Assembly: GCA_030681795.1 (NCBI GenBank)
Contig: JAUXRG010000090.1
Location: forward strand, 124,001 to 188,000
From: Rubrivivax sp.
GTDB lineage: Bacteria > Pseudomonadota > Gammaproteobacteria > Burkholderiales > Burkholderiaceae_C
Direction: 5' to 3'
Length of the DNA stretch: 64,000 bases
In this document: piece after piece, positions 25,858 to 34,101 of the stretch
Layout of the letters: each line of letters starts with the position of its first letter
How positions within the stretch are numbered: position 1 is the stretch's first letter
Notes under the pieces: generated by a model
What the model saw: the letters and a program-made list of their open reading frames with translations, nothing else
Database searches by the model: none
Told to the model about the DNA's origin: nothing
Program-made: the position numbers and the translations under genes

Positions 25858-26583
25858 TCAGCCTGGCGCTTCGGGGAAAGCCTTCATCACGCGCTCGGCC
25901 GCGCCCTGGATGTGTGCCAGCGAGAGCCGCTCGGCTTGCGCTTGGTCGCCGGCGAGGACCGCTTCCAGGATGGCGCCATGTTCGCCCCAGACGCGACCGC
26001 GGTCCGGCGCGGGCGCGACCACCAGCGTCATCGCGCGGCGCAGGTGGTGCCAATACAGGCGCAGTGTCTCGACCAGCAAGGGGTTGCCCGCGGCCTCGTA
26101 GAGCCACATGTGGAAGGCCATGTCGGCACTGGTCAGCGCGGCCAGCGAGCCTTCGGCCAGGGCGGCCTGCCCGCGCGCCAGCAGGGCCAGCCCGGTCTCG
26201 CGCGCTAGGGCCTCGTGGTGACGCGCCGCCAACCTGGCGGCCATCGGGTCCAGCGACTCGCGCAACTGGTACAGCGCCTCGAAGAAGCCCCGGCGCAATG
26301 GCGCGACCACCAGGCCACGGCGACCCGCGTCCTGCACGAAGTCCTGCGTGCGCAGCACGGTGAGCGCCTGCGTCACCGGCTGGCGCGAGACCTTGAGCCG
26401 GGCCGCGAGCTCGTCCTGATTGATGCGATCACCGGGGCGCAGCACGCCGCCGCAGATGGCCTCCAATATCGACGCATAGGCCTGTTCGTACAGCGGTGGC
26501 GTGACCCACGGTACGGCGATATTCAGCGGGCTGTCTTCGGTGCGTGTGGCGGTGCGGGGTTCGGGCATGGGGTTCGGGGTCAA
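25858..26583 (-). CDS. GntR family (FCD) transcriptional regulator
   Basis: A 241-residue regulator: winged helix at about residues 28-95 (LEAICGGVLRPGDRINQDELAARLKVSRQPVTQALTVLRTQ in segments), then an all-helical FCD ligand domain with metal-binding Asp/His (DMAFHMWLYEAAGN, LYWHHLRR, EHGAILEAV). Located directly downstream (50 bases) of the ThDP enzyme in the same direction as the mutase operon, so it may be co-transcribed and sense a CoA-pathway acid such as 2-hydroxyisobutyrate. No operator identified. Confidence 0.9.
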   Translation of the reverse strand: MTPNPMPEPRTATRTEDSPLNIAVPWVTPPLYEQAYASILEAICGGVLRPGDRINQDELAARLKVSRQPVTQALTVLRTQDFVQDAGRRGLVVAPLRRGFFEALYQLRESLDPMAARLAARHHEALARETGLALLARGQAALAEGSLAALTSADMAFHMWLYEAAGNPLLVETLRLYWHHLRRAMTLVVAPAPDRGRVWGEHGAILEAVLAGDQAQAERLSLAHIQGAAERVMKAFPEAPG

Positions 26584-26633
26584 GGGCTTGAGGGCTTCAG
26601 TTCACTGTGGGGTGGCGCATCCGGCGGCCGCGC

Positions 26634-28370
26634 TCAATCGCTGCCGGCGCGCCAGCGCCGCTCGGCCTGGTCCCAGGCGTCCACGGCCTGCAGGTCGGGC
26701 ACCACGGCCAGGCCCGAGCGGCTGTCGGCCGAGCGCGCCTCGGTGCTGACCACCACGTCGAGCAGCGCGGGCAGGTTCTGTATGGCCGTGGCGATGGCAG
26801 CGGCCAGGTCTTGTTCGCGCTCCACACGCTGGCCGTGCATGCCGAAGGCGCGCGCCATGGCGGCATGGTCGGCGAACTGCAGCCGCGTGCCGACCACCTG
26901 GCCCCAGTTCTCGACCTGGTCGCTGACCTCGATTTGCCAGGCGCCGTTGTTGGCCACCACGATCAGCAGCTTGGCCTGGTGGCGCACCGCCGTGTCGATT
27001 TCCATGGCGTTGAAGCCGAAGGCCCCGTCGCCCGTGGCCACCACCACCTGGCGCCCGGGGAAGGCCAGCGAGGCGGCCACGCCGAAGGGCGTGCCCACGC
27101 CGATGCAGCCCAGCGAGCCGGGGTCGAGGTAGGTCGATGCGCTGAGCCCCACGCGGGCGAAGCTGAGGAAGTCGCCGCCGTCGGCCACCAGAACGGCATC
27201 GCTCGCCATCTGCTTTTGCAGGGCAGCCAGCAAGCGATTGGGGTGCATGCGGCCTTGGGCATCGGGCTCGGCGGCGGCCATCGAAGCGCGCAGCCTGGCG
27301 ACACGCGTCTCGTGCTCGGCGCGCGCGGCGCGGGCCCACTCGCGGTCCAGAGCGCTCACGCGATCACCGGCCGCTGCGACGATGGCGCGCAAGGCCGCGG
27401 CCGGCTGGGCGTAGAGCTCGACCTCGCCGCGGCGGTTGTCGCGCAGTTCGCCAGGCGCGTCGGCGATGCGGATGAAGCGCACCGCGCCGAATACCGCCGG
27501 TGAGCCGTAGGCGAGCTGGAAGTCGAGCCGGCGGCCCACGGTGACGACGACATCGGCCTCGCCCATCAGTCGGCCGCGCAGGGCGGCGGCAACGGACGGG
27601 TGATCGTCGGGGACGAGGCCGCGGCTCTCGCCGGTGTCCAGGTAGAGCGCGCCGCAGCGCTCGAGCAGGGCGCGCAGCTCGGGCCCGGCGCCGCGCGCGC
27701 CGCGGCCGCTGATGACCACCGGCCGGCGTGCCGACCAGAGCAGTTCCATGGCTTGGGCCACTGCGGCCGGGTCAGGCTGCAACACGCTGCGCGCACGCGG
27801 CGTGTAGTGCTCGGCCAATTGCACGGCGCGCGGCACCGTGGCACGCAACACGTCGGTGGGGAAGTCCAGATAGACCGGGCCCGGGTCGCCGCCCTGCCCC
27901 TGGGCCCGCGCGACGGCCTCGGCCAGTTCTTGCAGCAAGAGTGCGGGATCGCGCACCGTGCGGGCGTAGCGCGTGATGGGGCGCACGAGCTCGGTGTGCG
28001 GCAGGTCCTGCAGGGCGCCGCGGTGGTCCTGCGCGCGCGGCGGCGTGCCCGAGAGCACCAGCACCGAAGCCCGCGCCACATGCGCGTTGGCGATGCCGGT
28101 CACGGCGTTGGTGACGCCGGGGCCGGCGGTGACGAGGGCGACACCCAGCTCGCCCGTGAGCTCGGCGTGCGCATGCGCCATGTAGACCGCAGCGCGCTCG
28201 TCGCGCACATCGACGATGCGGATGCCCGCGGCGGCCAAGCGCATGAAGATCGGCATGATGTGGCCGCCGCACAGGGTGAACACGCGGCTCACGCCCTGCG
28301 CCTTGAGAAAGCGCGCGATGACGGCCGCCGCCGTGTCGTCGTCCACCATCGCCTCAGGCTGCGTGCTCAT
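26634..28370 (-). CDS. ThDP-dependent decarboxylase / 2-hydroxyacyl-CoA lyase-like enzyme
   Basis: A 578-residue enzyme of the acetolactate synthase / oxalyl-CoA decarboxylase superfamily. Activating Glu58 lies in VRDERAAVYMAHA; the central domain begins VVISGRGARGAG; the C-terminal ThDP motif is GDGAFGFNAMEID followed by VVANNGAW. The opening FTLCGGHIMPIF and lack of an anchoring small subunit gene argue against true acetolactate synthase. It starts 11 bases after hcmA, in the same operon as mutase, ligase and G protein. ThDP lyases that split 2-hydroxyisobutyryl-CoA into acetone and formyl-CoA are known from actinobacteria, so that reaction is a reasonable hypothesis. Alternatives: benzoylformate-type decarboxylase or a 2-oxoacid carboligase. 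Confidence 0.75.
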   Translation of the reverse strand: MSTQPEAMVDDDTAAAVIARFLKAQGVSRVFTLCGGHIMPIFMRLAAAGIRIVDVRDERAAVYMAHAHAELTGELGVALVTAGPGVTNAVTGIANAHVARASVLVLSGTPPRAQDHRGALQDLPHTELVRPITRYARTVRDPALLLQELAEAVARAQGQGGDPGPVYLDFPTDVLRATVPRAVQLAEHYTPRARSVLQPDPAAVAQAMELLWSARRPVVISGRGARGAGPELRALLERCGALYLDTGESRGLVPDDHPSVAAALRGRLMGEADVVVTVGRRLDFQLAYGSPAVFGAVRFIRIADAPGELRDNRRGEVELYAQPAAALRAIVAAAGDRVSALDREWARAARAEHETRVARLRASMAAAEPDAQGRMHPNRLLAALQKQMASDAVLVADGGDFLSFARVGLSASTYLDPGSLGCIGVGTPFGVAASLAFPGRQVVVATGDGAFGFNAMEIDTAVRHQAKLLIVVANNGAWQIEVSDQVENWGQVVGTRLQFADHAAMARAFGMHGQRVEREQDLAAAIATAIQNLPALLDVVVSTEARSADSRSGLAVVPDLQAVDAWDQAERRWRAGSD

Positions 28371-28381
28371 CGCGGCGGTGG

Positions 28382-30073
28382 TCAGAACACCGGCACTTCT
28401 CGGTAGGTGCCCCACAGCGTCTTCAGCCGTTCGATGATGTCGCCCATGCTGGCGCCGGCCTGCACGAGCTCGATGGTCACGGGCATGATGTTCTGCGTGT
28501 CGTCCCGGGCCACTTCGACCAGCCGGGCTAGCAAGGCCTGCACCTTGGCGTTGTCGCGCTCGCGGCGGATGCGCTGCAGGCGCTCGATCTGGCGCTTCTC
28601 GGCCGTGGGGTCGTGCGGGTGCGTTTCCAGGTCCTGCACCTCGTCCGGCTCGCGGTAGATGTTGACGCCGATCACCGGCTTGTCGCCGCTCTGCTTGTTC
28701 AACGCCTGCTCATAGGCGAAGTCGGCGATGTGGCGCTGGAACCAGCCTTCCTCGATGAGCTTGAGGGTGCCGCCGTGGGCCTCGACCTCGGCGATGACCT
28801 CGAAGATCTTGCGCTCGTATTCGCTCGTCAGATGTTCCAGGTAATACGAGCCGCCGAGCGGGTCCACCACCTCGGTGACATGCGCCTCCTCGGCAATGAT
28901 CTGCTGCGTGCGCAGCGCGATCTTCATCGCCTCTTCGGTGGGGATGGAGAAGGCCTCGTCCATGCCGTTGGTGTGCAGGCTCTGCGCGCCGCCCAGCACC
29001 GCCGACAGGGCCTGGAGCGCCGTGCGCACGATGTTGATCTGGTACTGCGGCTTGGTCAGCGTGGCCGCCGCCGTCTGGCAGTGGAATCGCAGCCGCATGC
29101 TCTCGGGGTTGGTGGCACCGAAGCGCTCCTTCATGATCTTGGCGTAGACGCGCCGGGCAGCGCGGAACTTGGCGATCTCCTCGAAGAAGTCGGCCTGGCA
29201 GACGAAGAAGAAGGCCAGGCGCGGCGCGAACTCGTCGACGGGCATGCCGGTCTTCTTCACCTCTTCGACGTAGGTGATGAGGTTGCACATCGTGAACGCG
29301 ACCTCGTGCAGCGGCGACGAGCCCGCCTCGGAGATGTGGTAGCCCGAGATGTTGATCGGGTTGTAGCGCTTCATGCGCTGCGCGCAGTAGGTGATGCAGT
29401 CGCGCACGATGCGCACCGAGGGCGCAATCGGGAACACGTATTCTTTTTGCGCCATGTACTCCTTGAGGATGTCGGCCTGGATCGTGCCCGAGAGCTTGTT
29501 CAGGTCGCAGCCGCGCTTCATGGCCAGCGCCACGTACATGGCCAGCAGGATCCAGGCCGAGGGGTTGATCGTCAGCGAGACCGAGATCTTCTCCAGGTCG
29601 ATGCCTTCGAGCAGCGCCTCCATGTCGGCCAGGGTGTCGATGGCAACGCCTTCGCGGCCCACCTCGCCTTCGCTCATCGGGTGGTCGGAGTCGTAGCCCA
29701 TCAGCGTGGGCATGTCGAAGTCGGTCGACAGCCCCGTCTGGCCCTGCGCGATGAGGTACTTGAAACGCCTGTTGGTGTCCTCGCCGGTGCCGAAGCCGGC
29801 GATCTGGCGCATCGTCCAGGTGCGGCTGCGGTACATGGTGGGATAGGGGCCGCGCGTGAACGGGTAGCGGCCGGGCAGGCCGATGTCCTCGAACGGCGTG
29901 GCCGCGACGTCCGCCGGCGTGTAGGTGCGTTTGAGCGGCAGACCACCGAAGGTGTGGAACTGCGCCTTCCTCTCCTTCTGCTTGGCCAGGAAGGCGGCCA
30001 CTTCGTTGGCTTCCCAGTCCTTGACCTGCGCTTCCAGGGCCTGTTGCTCGGCGTTGGATGGCTTGGTGTTCAT
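28382..30073 (-). CDS. hcmA: 2-hydroxyisobutyryl-CoA mutase, large subunit
   Basis: A 563-residue catalytic subunit of a two-protein B12-dependent acyl-CoA mutase; it rearranges 2-hydroxyisobutyryl-CoA to 3-hydroxybutyryl-CoA. It has the mutase barrel (GLPGRYPFTRGPYPTMY, SLTINPSAWILLAMY, NISGYHISEAG, RFHCQTAAATLTKPQ, DPLGGSYYLE) but no C-terminal B12 domain, which is encoded by hcmB. The discriminating residues are Ile91 (MRQIAGFG) and Asp118 (LSTDFDMP), matching Ile90 and Asp117 of the Aquincola tertiaricarbonis enzyme. Methylmalonyl-CoA mutase has Tyr and Ala there, isobutyryl-CoA mutase Phe and Ala. ATG 30073 overlaps the G-protein stop (ATGA). Confidence 0.88.
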   Translation of the reverse strand: MNTKPSNAEQQALEAQVKDWEANEVAAFLAKQKERKAQFHTFGGLPLKRTYTPADVAATPFEDIGLPGRYPFTRGPYPTMYRSRTWTMRQIAGFGTGEDTNRRFKYLIAQGQTGLSTDFDMPTLMGYDSDHPMSEGEVGREGVAIDTLADMEALLEGIDLEKISVSLTINPSAWILLAMYVALAMKRGCDLNKLSGTIQADILKEYMAQKEYVFPIAPSVRIVRDCITYCAQRMKRYNPINISGYHISEAGSSPLHEVAFTMCNLITYVEEVKKTGMPVDEFAPRLAFFFVCQADFFEEIAKFRAARRVYAKIMKERFGATNPESMRLRFHCQTAAATLTKPQYQINIVRTALQALSAVLGGAQSLHTNGMDEAFSIPTEEAMKIALRTQQIIAEEAHVTEVVDPLGGSYYLEHLTSEYERKIFEVIAEVEAHGGTLKLIEEGWFQRHIADFAYEQALNKQSGDKPVIGVNIYREPDEVQDLETHPHDPTAEKRQIERLQRIRRERDNAKVQALLARLVEVARDDTQNIMPVTIELVQAGASMGDIIERLKTLWGTYREVPVF

Positions 30074-31044
30074 GGCGCGGTTTCCAGGTTGATGCCGTCG
30101 AGCAGACGCTCGGCAGCCTGATACGGTGAGATGCGGCGCTCGGCCAGCTGGTCGGACACCGCGGCGAGCGCGCCCTGGCGCGCGGCGAGGAAGCGCTGGT
30201 GCAGCAGGTCTTCGGCGGTCTTGAGCATGCGGAACTCGGCAATCCGGCGCACGCGCTCGCGGCCGGCCTCCGAGCTGCGCATGTAGTGGCCGTGGCGCTC
30301 CAGGCATTCGATGAGCGGCTCGAAGCCTTCGCCCCGGGCCGAGCTGGTGGGCACGACGGGCGCGTTCCAGCCGCCACCGCTGGCCAGCGACAGGCCCATC
30401 GTCAGCATGTTCTTCAACTCGCTGACAGTCCGGCTGGCGTCGCTGCGGTCGCACTTGCTGACGACGTGGATGTCGGCGATCTCGAGGATGCCGGCCTTGA
30501 TGGCCTGGATGTCGTCGCCCAGGCCCGGCGCCGACACCACCACCACGGTGTGCGCGGCGCGCGCGATCTCGACCTCGGCCTGGCCCACGCCGACGGTCTC
30601 GATCACGATCACCTCGAAGCCCGCCGCGTCGAGCACGTCCACCGCTTCCAGCGAAGCCCTTGCCATGCCGCCCTGTGCGCCGCGCGTGGCCATGCTGCGG
30701 ATGAAGACGCCTTCGTCCTGCACCAGCTCGCTCATACGGATGCGGTCGCCCATGATCGAGCCCCCGGAATAAGGGCTGGACGGGTCCACGGCGATGATGC
30801 CCACGCGCCTGCCGCTGGCACGCAGTTTGAGCGCCAGCGTCGAGACCAGCGTCGACTTGCCGCTGCCCGGCACGCCGGTGATGCCGATGACGTGCGCGCG
30901 CCCGGCCCGGGCGTAGAGCTGCGCCATCGCGCCGCGGCATTCGGGCGAGCCGGCTTCGGCGCGCGTCATCAGCCGCGCCATGGCGGCGTTGTCACCGGCC
31001 AAGGCGCGCGGCACCAGCGCATCCGAAGGCACGAGTCGCGCCAT
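30070..31044 (-). CDS. meaH: MeaB/ArgK-type G-protein chaperone of the mutase
   Basis: A 324-residue P-loop GTPase that loads and protects the adenosylcobalamin of acyl-CoA mutases. Walker A is GITGVPGSGKST, followed by IIAVDPSSPYSGGSIMGDRIRM (switch regions), the Walker B area VIVIETVGVGQAE and base-recognition VVSKCDRSD. ATG 31044 overlaps the ligase stop (TGATG); a GTG one codon upstream is possible. Its stop overlaps the hcmA start. Position between ligase and hcmA makes the mutase its partner. The symbol follows the Aquincola system. Confidence 0.88.
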   Translation of the reverse strand: MARLVPSDALVPRALAGDNAAMARLMTRAEAGSPECRGAMAQLYARAGRAHVIGITGVPGSGKSTLVSTLALKLRASGRRVGIIAVDPSSPYSGGSIMGDRIRMSELVQDEGVFIRSMATRGAQGGMARASLEAVDVLDAAGFEVIVIETVGVGQAEVEIARAAHTVVVVSAPGLGDDIQAIKAGILEIADIHVVSKCDRSDASRTVSELKNMLTMGLSLASGGGWNAPVVPTSSARGEGFEPLIECLERHGHYMRSSEAGRERVRRIAEFRMLKTAEDLLHQRFLAARQGALAAVSDQLAERRISPYQAAERLLDGINLETAP

Positions 31045-32489
31045 CACGCGGCCCCGGGCTGCAAGCGCCGAGCCATCTCCTTGAAGACCTCGCGGTCGTC
31101 GATGACGCGGCGCGCCTTGAAGTCGGTGCGCGGGTAGGTGCCTGGCACCATCACCTCGACCAGGGTGCGCAGGCCGAGCATGGTGCGCACCGAATTCGCC
31201 ACCTGGTCGCGGAAAGCCTGCATGGCCTGCACGCCCTGGGCGCTGAGTTCGGCCGTGGTTTCGACGCGCACCAGCAACTCGTCCATCAGGCCGTCGCGGC
31301 TGACGATGATGCGGTGCTCGCCGCCGTAGTCGGGCAGCCGGCTGAGCACGGCGTCGATCTCGCTCGGATAGACGTTCTCGCCGCGGATCGTCAGCATGTC
31401 ATCGATGCGGCCGAAGATGCCCTGCGGCAGGCTCGGGTACGTGCGGCCGCAGGCGGTCTTGTCGTTCGTCCACAGCGCCAGGTCGCCCGAGACGAGCCGG
31501 ATCATCGGCTGCGAGGTCCGCTCCAGGTGCGTGTAGACCGGTGTGCCGCGCTGGCCGTAGGGCACGCGCTCGAAGGTCTTGGGGTCGCAGACCTCGGTGT
31601 AGCAGACGTCCTGCCAGCACAGCATGCCCAGGCTCGATTCGGCCGAGGCGGCCACGTTCATGAAAGGCGACATCTCGGCCATCGAGCCGCAGTCGAAGAC
31701 CTGAGCCTGGTAGGCACTGATGATGCGGTCGCGCACGCCCGGCACCGAGGCGCCGGGTTCGCCCGAGAAGAACATGCGCTCCAAACCGAAGTCGGCCGGA
31801 CTCAGGCCCTCCTTGACCGCCGTTTCGGCCAGGTAGAGCGCGTACGACGGCGTGCCATAGAACGCCTTCGGCTTCATCATGGCCAGCCACTGCACGGCGC
31901 GCTGCGACATGCCCGGCGCACCGGCGCCGAAGGGGAAGGCCTTGGCCCCCAGCCGTTCGGCGCCCGAAAGCGCGCCCCAGCTGCCCATGTACAGGCTGAA
32001 GATCGCGGCCACGAAGACGATGTCGCCGGGCCGGATGCCCATGCCCCACATGATGCGGGCATGGGCGTTGGCGATGTGGTTCCAGTCATCGCGGCCGATG
32101 GCGAAGGCGGTGGGCCGGCCCGTCGTGCCCGAGGTACCGTGGATGTGGAAAACCTCGATGTCGGGGATGCACAGGTAGTCGCCGAACGGCGGCGCGCGGT
32201 GCTGCGCGGCGCGCAGGTCGGCCTTGGTCACCACCGGGCAGTGGCGCTCGAAGTCTTCCAGCGACTTGACCTGGCTGGGGTGGAAGCCGGCCTCGTCCCA
32301 CTTGTGGCGGTAGAAGTCGCAGCTCCTGTAGGCGTAGTCGCAGACCTCGCGCAGCCGCTGCACGATGGCCGCGTCGCGCTCGCCAGCGTCCATGGTTTCG
32401 CGCACCGGGAACCAGTAGCGGCTGCTCGGTGCCGGGCAATACGCGTTGTCGTATCGCGGTGGCCAGCTCCAGGATTCCATCTCGGCCAT
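31044..32489 (-). CDS. hcl: PaaK-like acyl-CoA ligase, probable 2-hydroxyisobutyryl-CoA ligase
   Basis: A 481-residue adenylate-forming ligase. The AMP-binding loop is HIHGTSGTTGRPT, the later motifs are FSGEPGAS, CGSMAEMSPF and GRIDDMLTIRGENVYPSE, and a C-terminal lid domain ends the protein, as in phenylacetate-CoA ligases. No phenylacetate-degradation genes are near; instead the gene is coupled to meaH and lies between hcmB and hcmA, as does the 2-hydroxyisobutyryl-CoA ligase of Aquincola. The expected reaction is 2-hydroxyisobutyrate + CoA + ATP to the thioester, AMP and PPi. Substrate assignment is by context. Confidence 0.82.
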   Translation of the reverse strand: MAEMESWSWPPRYDNAYCPAPSSRYWFPVRETMDAGERDAAIVQRLREVCDYAYRSCDFYRHKWDEAGFHPSQVKSLEDFERHCPVVTKADLRAAQHRAPPFGDYLCIPDIEVFHIHGTSGTTGRPTAFAIGRDDWNHIANAHARIMWGMGIRPGDIVFVAAIFSLYMGSWGALSGAERLGAKAFPFGAGAPGMSQRAVQWLAMMKPKAFYGTPSYALYLAETAVKEGLSPADFGLERMFFSGEPGASVPGVRDRIISAYQAQVFDCGSMAEMSPFMNVAASAESSLGMLCWQDVCYTEVCDPKTFERVPYGQRGTPVYTHLERTSQPMIRLVSGDLALWTNDKTACGRTYPSLPQGIFGRIDDMLTIRGENVYPSEIDAVLSRLPDYGGEHRIIVSRDGLMDELLVRVETTAELSAQGVQAMQAFRDQVANSVRTMLGLRTLVEVMVPGTYPRTDFKARRVIDDREVFKEMARRLQPGAA

Positions 32490-32513
32490 GGCGTGTCTCC
32501 TTGCAGCGAGGCT

Positions 32514-32924
32514 TCAGCGTTCGCCGCGCTCGGCGACCAAGCGTTCGATGGTGGCGATGATCTCCTTGGGCGGCGTGTCCTGCAGCAGCACCTCGTGCAC
32601 GCCCATGGCCTTGAGCGCTACCACGTCCTCGTCGGGCATGACGCCGCCGCCAACGAGGATCATGTCGTCCACCCCACGCGCCTTCAGGCCGGCGATGACC
32701 TTGGGGAAGATCGTCATGTGCGCGCCCGAGAGCAGGCTGATGCCCAACACATCGACATCCTCCTGAACCGCCGCGGCCACCACCTCGTCGGGAGAACGGT
32801 GCAGCCCGGTATAGACGACGTCCATGCCGGCGTCGCGCAGGCAGCGGGCCACGACCTTGACGCCGCGGTCGTGGCCATCCAGGCCCACCTTGGCCAGCAG
32901 GACGCGAATCTTGGTACTCGACAT
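32514..32924 (-). CDS. hcmB: 2-hydroxyisobutyryl-CoA mutase, B12-binding small subunit
   Basis: A 136-residue cobalamin-binding subunit. Base-off/His-on motif DGHDRG (Asp16, His18, Gly21), then SLLSGAH and LVGGGVMPDED, the three parts of the B12 fold. Partner of HcmA encoded downstream. The ATG at 32924 has GAAAGG 6 bases upstream; the frame is open to 32993 but the extension is unlike the family. First gene of the operon; the 93-bp upstream region should hold the promoter for both this operon and the divergent gamma-carbonic-anhydrase-like gene. Confidence 0.93.
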   Translation of the reverse strand: MSSTKIRVLLAKVGLDGHDRGVKVVARCLRDAGMDVVYTGLHRSPDEVVAAAVQEDVDVLGISLLSGAHMTIFPKVIAGLKARGVDDMILVGGGVMPDEDVVALKAMGVHEVLLQDTPPKEIIATIERLVAERGER

Positions 32925-32948
32925 GGTTGGCCTTTCAGCAGTGTCCTG

Positions 32949-32969
32949 TATTTCGTATTCCGAATTTCG
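32949..32969. repeat. three 7-bp direct repeats in the hcmB upstream region
   Basis: TATTTCG, TATTCCG and AATTTCG follow each other without gaps, with the perfect palindrome ATTCCGAAT (32957-32965) across the centre. On the minus strand they fill the spacer of a weak promoter candidate (TTGCCG, 17 bases, TACAGG). This could be a regulator site for the hcm operon. Confidence 0.4.
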
Positions 32970-33017
32970 GCAACAGAATAGAAGCTTCGACAAACCGAGT
33001 CAAGCTGCCGGCCCGCC

Positions 33018-34070
33018 ATGAACCTGCCGCCACGAGCCCCCTTCCTGCTGCCCTTTGAAGGCGTGGCCCCCGTGCTTCACGGCCCTTTGGCCCGCGCCGA
33101 TGCGGGCAGCGCGATCCTCGGCCGCGTGACGCTGGGGGCCGGCGCCACTCTCGGGCCCTTCGCAACGATCCGCGGCGACGGCCACGTGGTGGTGGCGGGC
33201 CGCGACTTGCACCTGGGCGAGCGCAGCACCGTCCACATCGCCCACGGCCGCTACGGCACGATGCTGGGCGATGGCGTCACCGTGGGCAGCCACAGCGTCG
33301 TGCACGCCTGCACGGTGGGCGACGGCTGCGTCATCGAAGACCAGGTCTCGGTCCTCGACGGCAGCGTGGTCGGCGCGGGATCGGTGGTGGCGGCCGGCTC
33401 GGTGGTGTTTCCGCGCAGCGTGCTGCCGGCCGGGCATTGGTGCGAGGGCGTGCCCGCCGTGCCCCGGCGACCCATAGGCGCCGCCGAGTTGAGTGCGCTG
33501 CACGAACGGATTCGCGGCGCATCGGCCCATGCCGCACGGAGTTCCCCTGCGGAGCTCGGCCACCGCTGGGCGGGCAAGGCCACCGGCTATGTCGCCGCCA
33601 CCGTCACCGGCCAGGGCGAACTGCGCATGGCCGAAGGCAGCAGCCTGTGGTTCGGCTGCGTGGTCGACGCACCGAGGCATGGCGTGGACCTCGGCGCCGG
33701 CGCCAACGTGCAGGACAACAGCCTCCTGCGCTGCAGCGAACGCGCCATCACGATCGGGCGCGACTGCATCGTCGGCCACAACGTGCGGCTGCACGACTGC
33801 CGCCTGGGCGAGCGCGTGCTCGTGGGCATGGGGAGCGTTCTGGCCCCTGGCACGGTGGTGGGCGACGACACGCTCGTCGCCGCCGGCTCCACCACCACCG
33901 CCGGTCAGGTGCTCGAAGGCGGCTGGCTGTGGGGCGGCCGCCCGGCGCGGCGTTTGTTGCCCCTGGACGAAGGCAAGCGCCAGATGATCAAGGAGTCCGC
34001 CGACGTCTACCGGGCATATGCGCGCGAATTCGCGGCCGGGCAAGACGCATCGAGCGTGGCACGCGCATGA
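33018..34070 (+). CDS. fused double gamma-carbonic-anhydrase-like hexapeptide protein
   Basis: A 350-residue protein made of two left-handed beta-helix halves, about residues 20-155 and 185-335, each resembling YrdA/PaaY/gamma-carbonic anhydrase. Normal family members have one half (about 180 residues). Metal-site residues are split: half one has His73 and His96 but Ser91 with a shifted His92; half two has Arg238 in place of the first His but keeps His254 and His259 (GHNVRLHDC). So neither half has a textbook three-His site alone. PaaY-type members are CoA thioesterases, so with the divergent CoA-thioester operon, a thioesterase rescue role is possible; carbonic anhydrase activity is doubtful. 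Confidence 0.8.
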   Translation: MNLPPRAPFLLPFEGVAPVLHGPLARADAGSAILGRVTLGAGATLGPFATIRGDGHVVVAGRDLHLGERSTVHIAHGRYGTMLGDGVTVGSHSVVHACTVGDGCVIEDQVSVLDGSVVGAGSVVAAGSVVFPRSVLPAGHWCEGVPAVPRRPIGAAELSALHERIRGASAHAARSSPAELGHRWAGKATGYVAATVTGQGELRMAEGSSLWFGCVVDAPRHGVDLGAGANVQDNSLLRCSERAITIGRDCIVGHNVRLHDCRLGERVLVGMGSVLAPGTVVGDDTLVAAGSTTTAGQVLEGGWLWGGRPARRLLPLDEGKRQMIKESADVYRAYAREFAAGQDASSVARA

Positions 34071-34101
34071 GGCCGCAGTCGATGTGCCGATAATCGACTC
34101 A

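Noticed and set aside
31044..32489. Phenylacetate-CoA ligase (paaK) as the product call
   Set aside because: The sequence family fits, but no paa genes are near and the gene is coupled to mutase genes, so 2-hydroxyisobutyrate is the better substrate guess.
32925..33017. Cobalamin riboswitch upstream of hcmB
   Set aside because: Only 93 bases are available and no B12-box-like sequence or extended pairing is visible.
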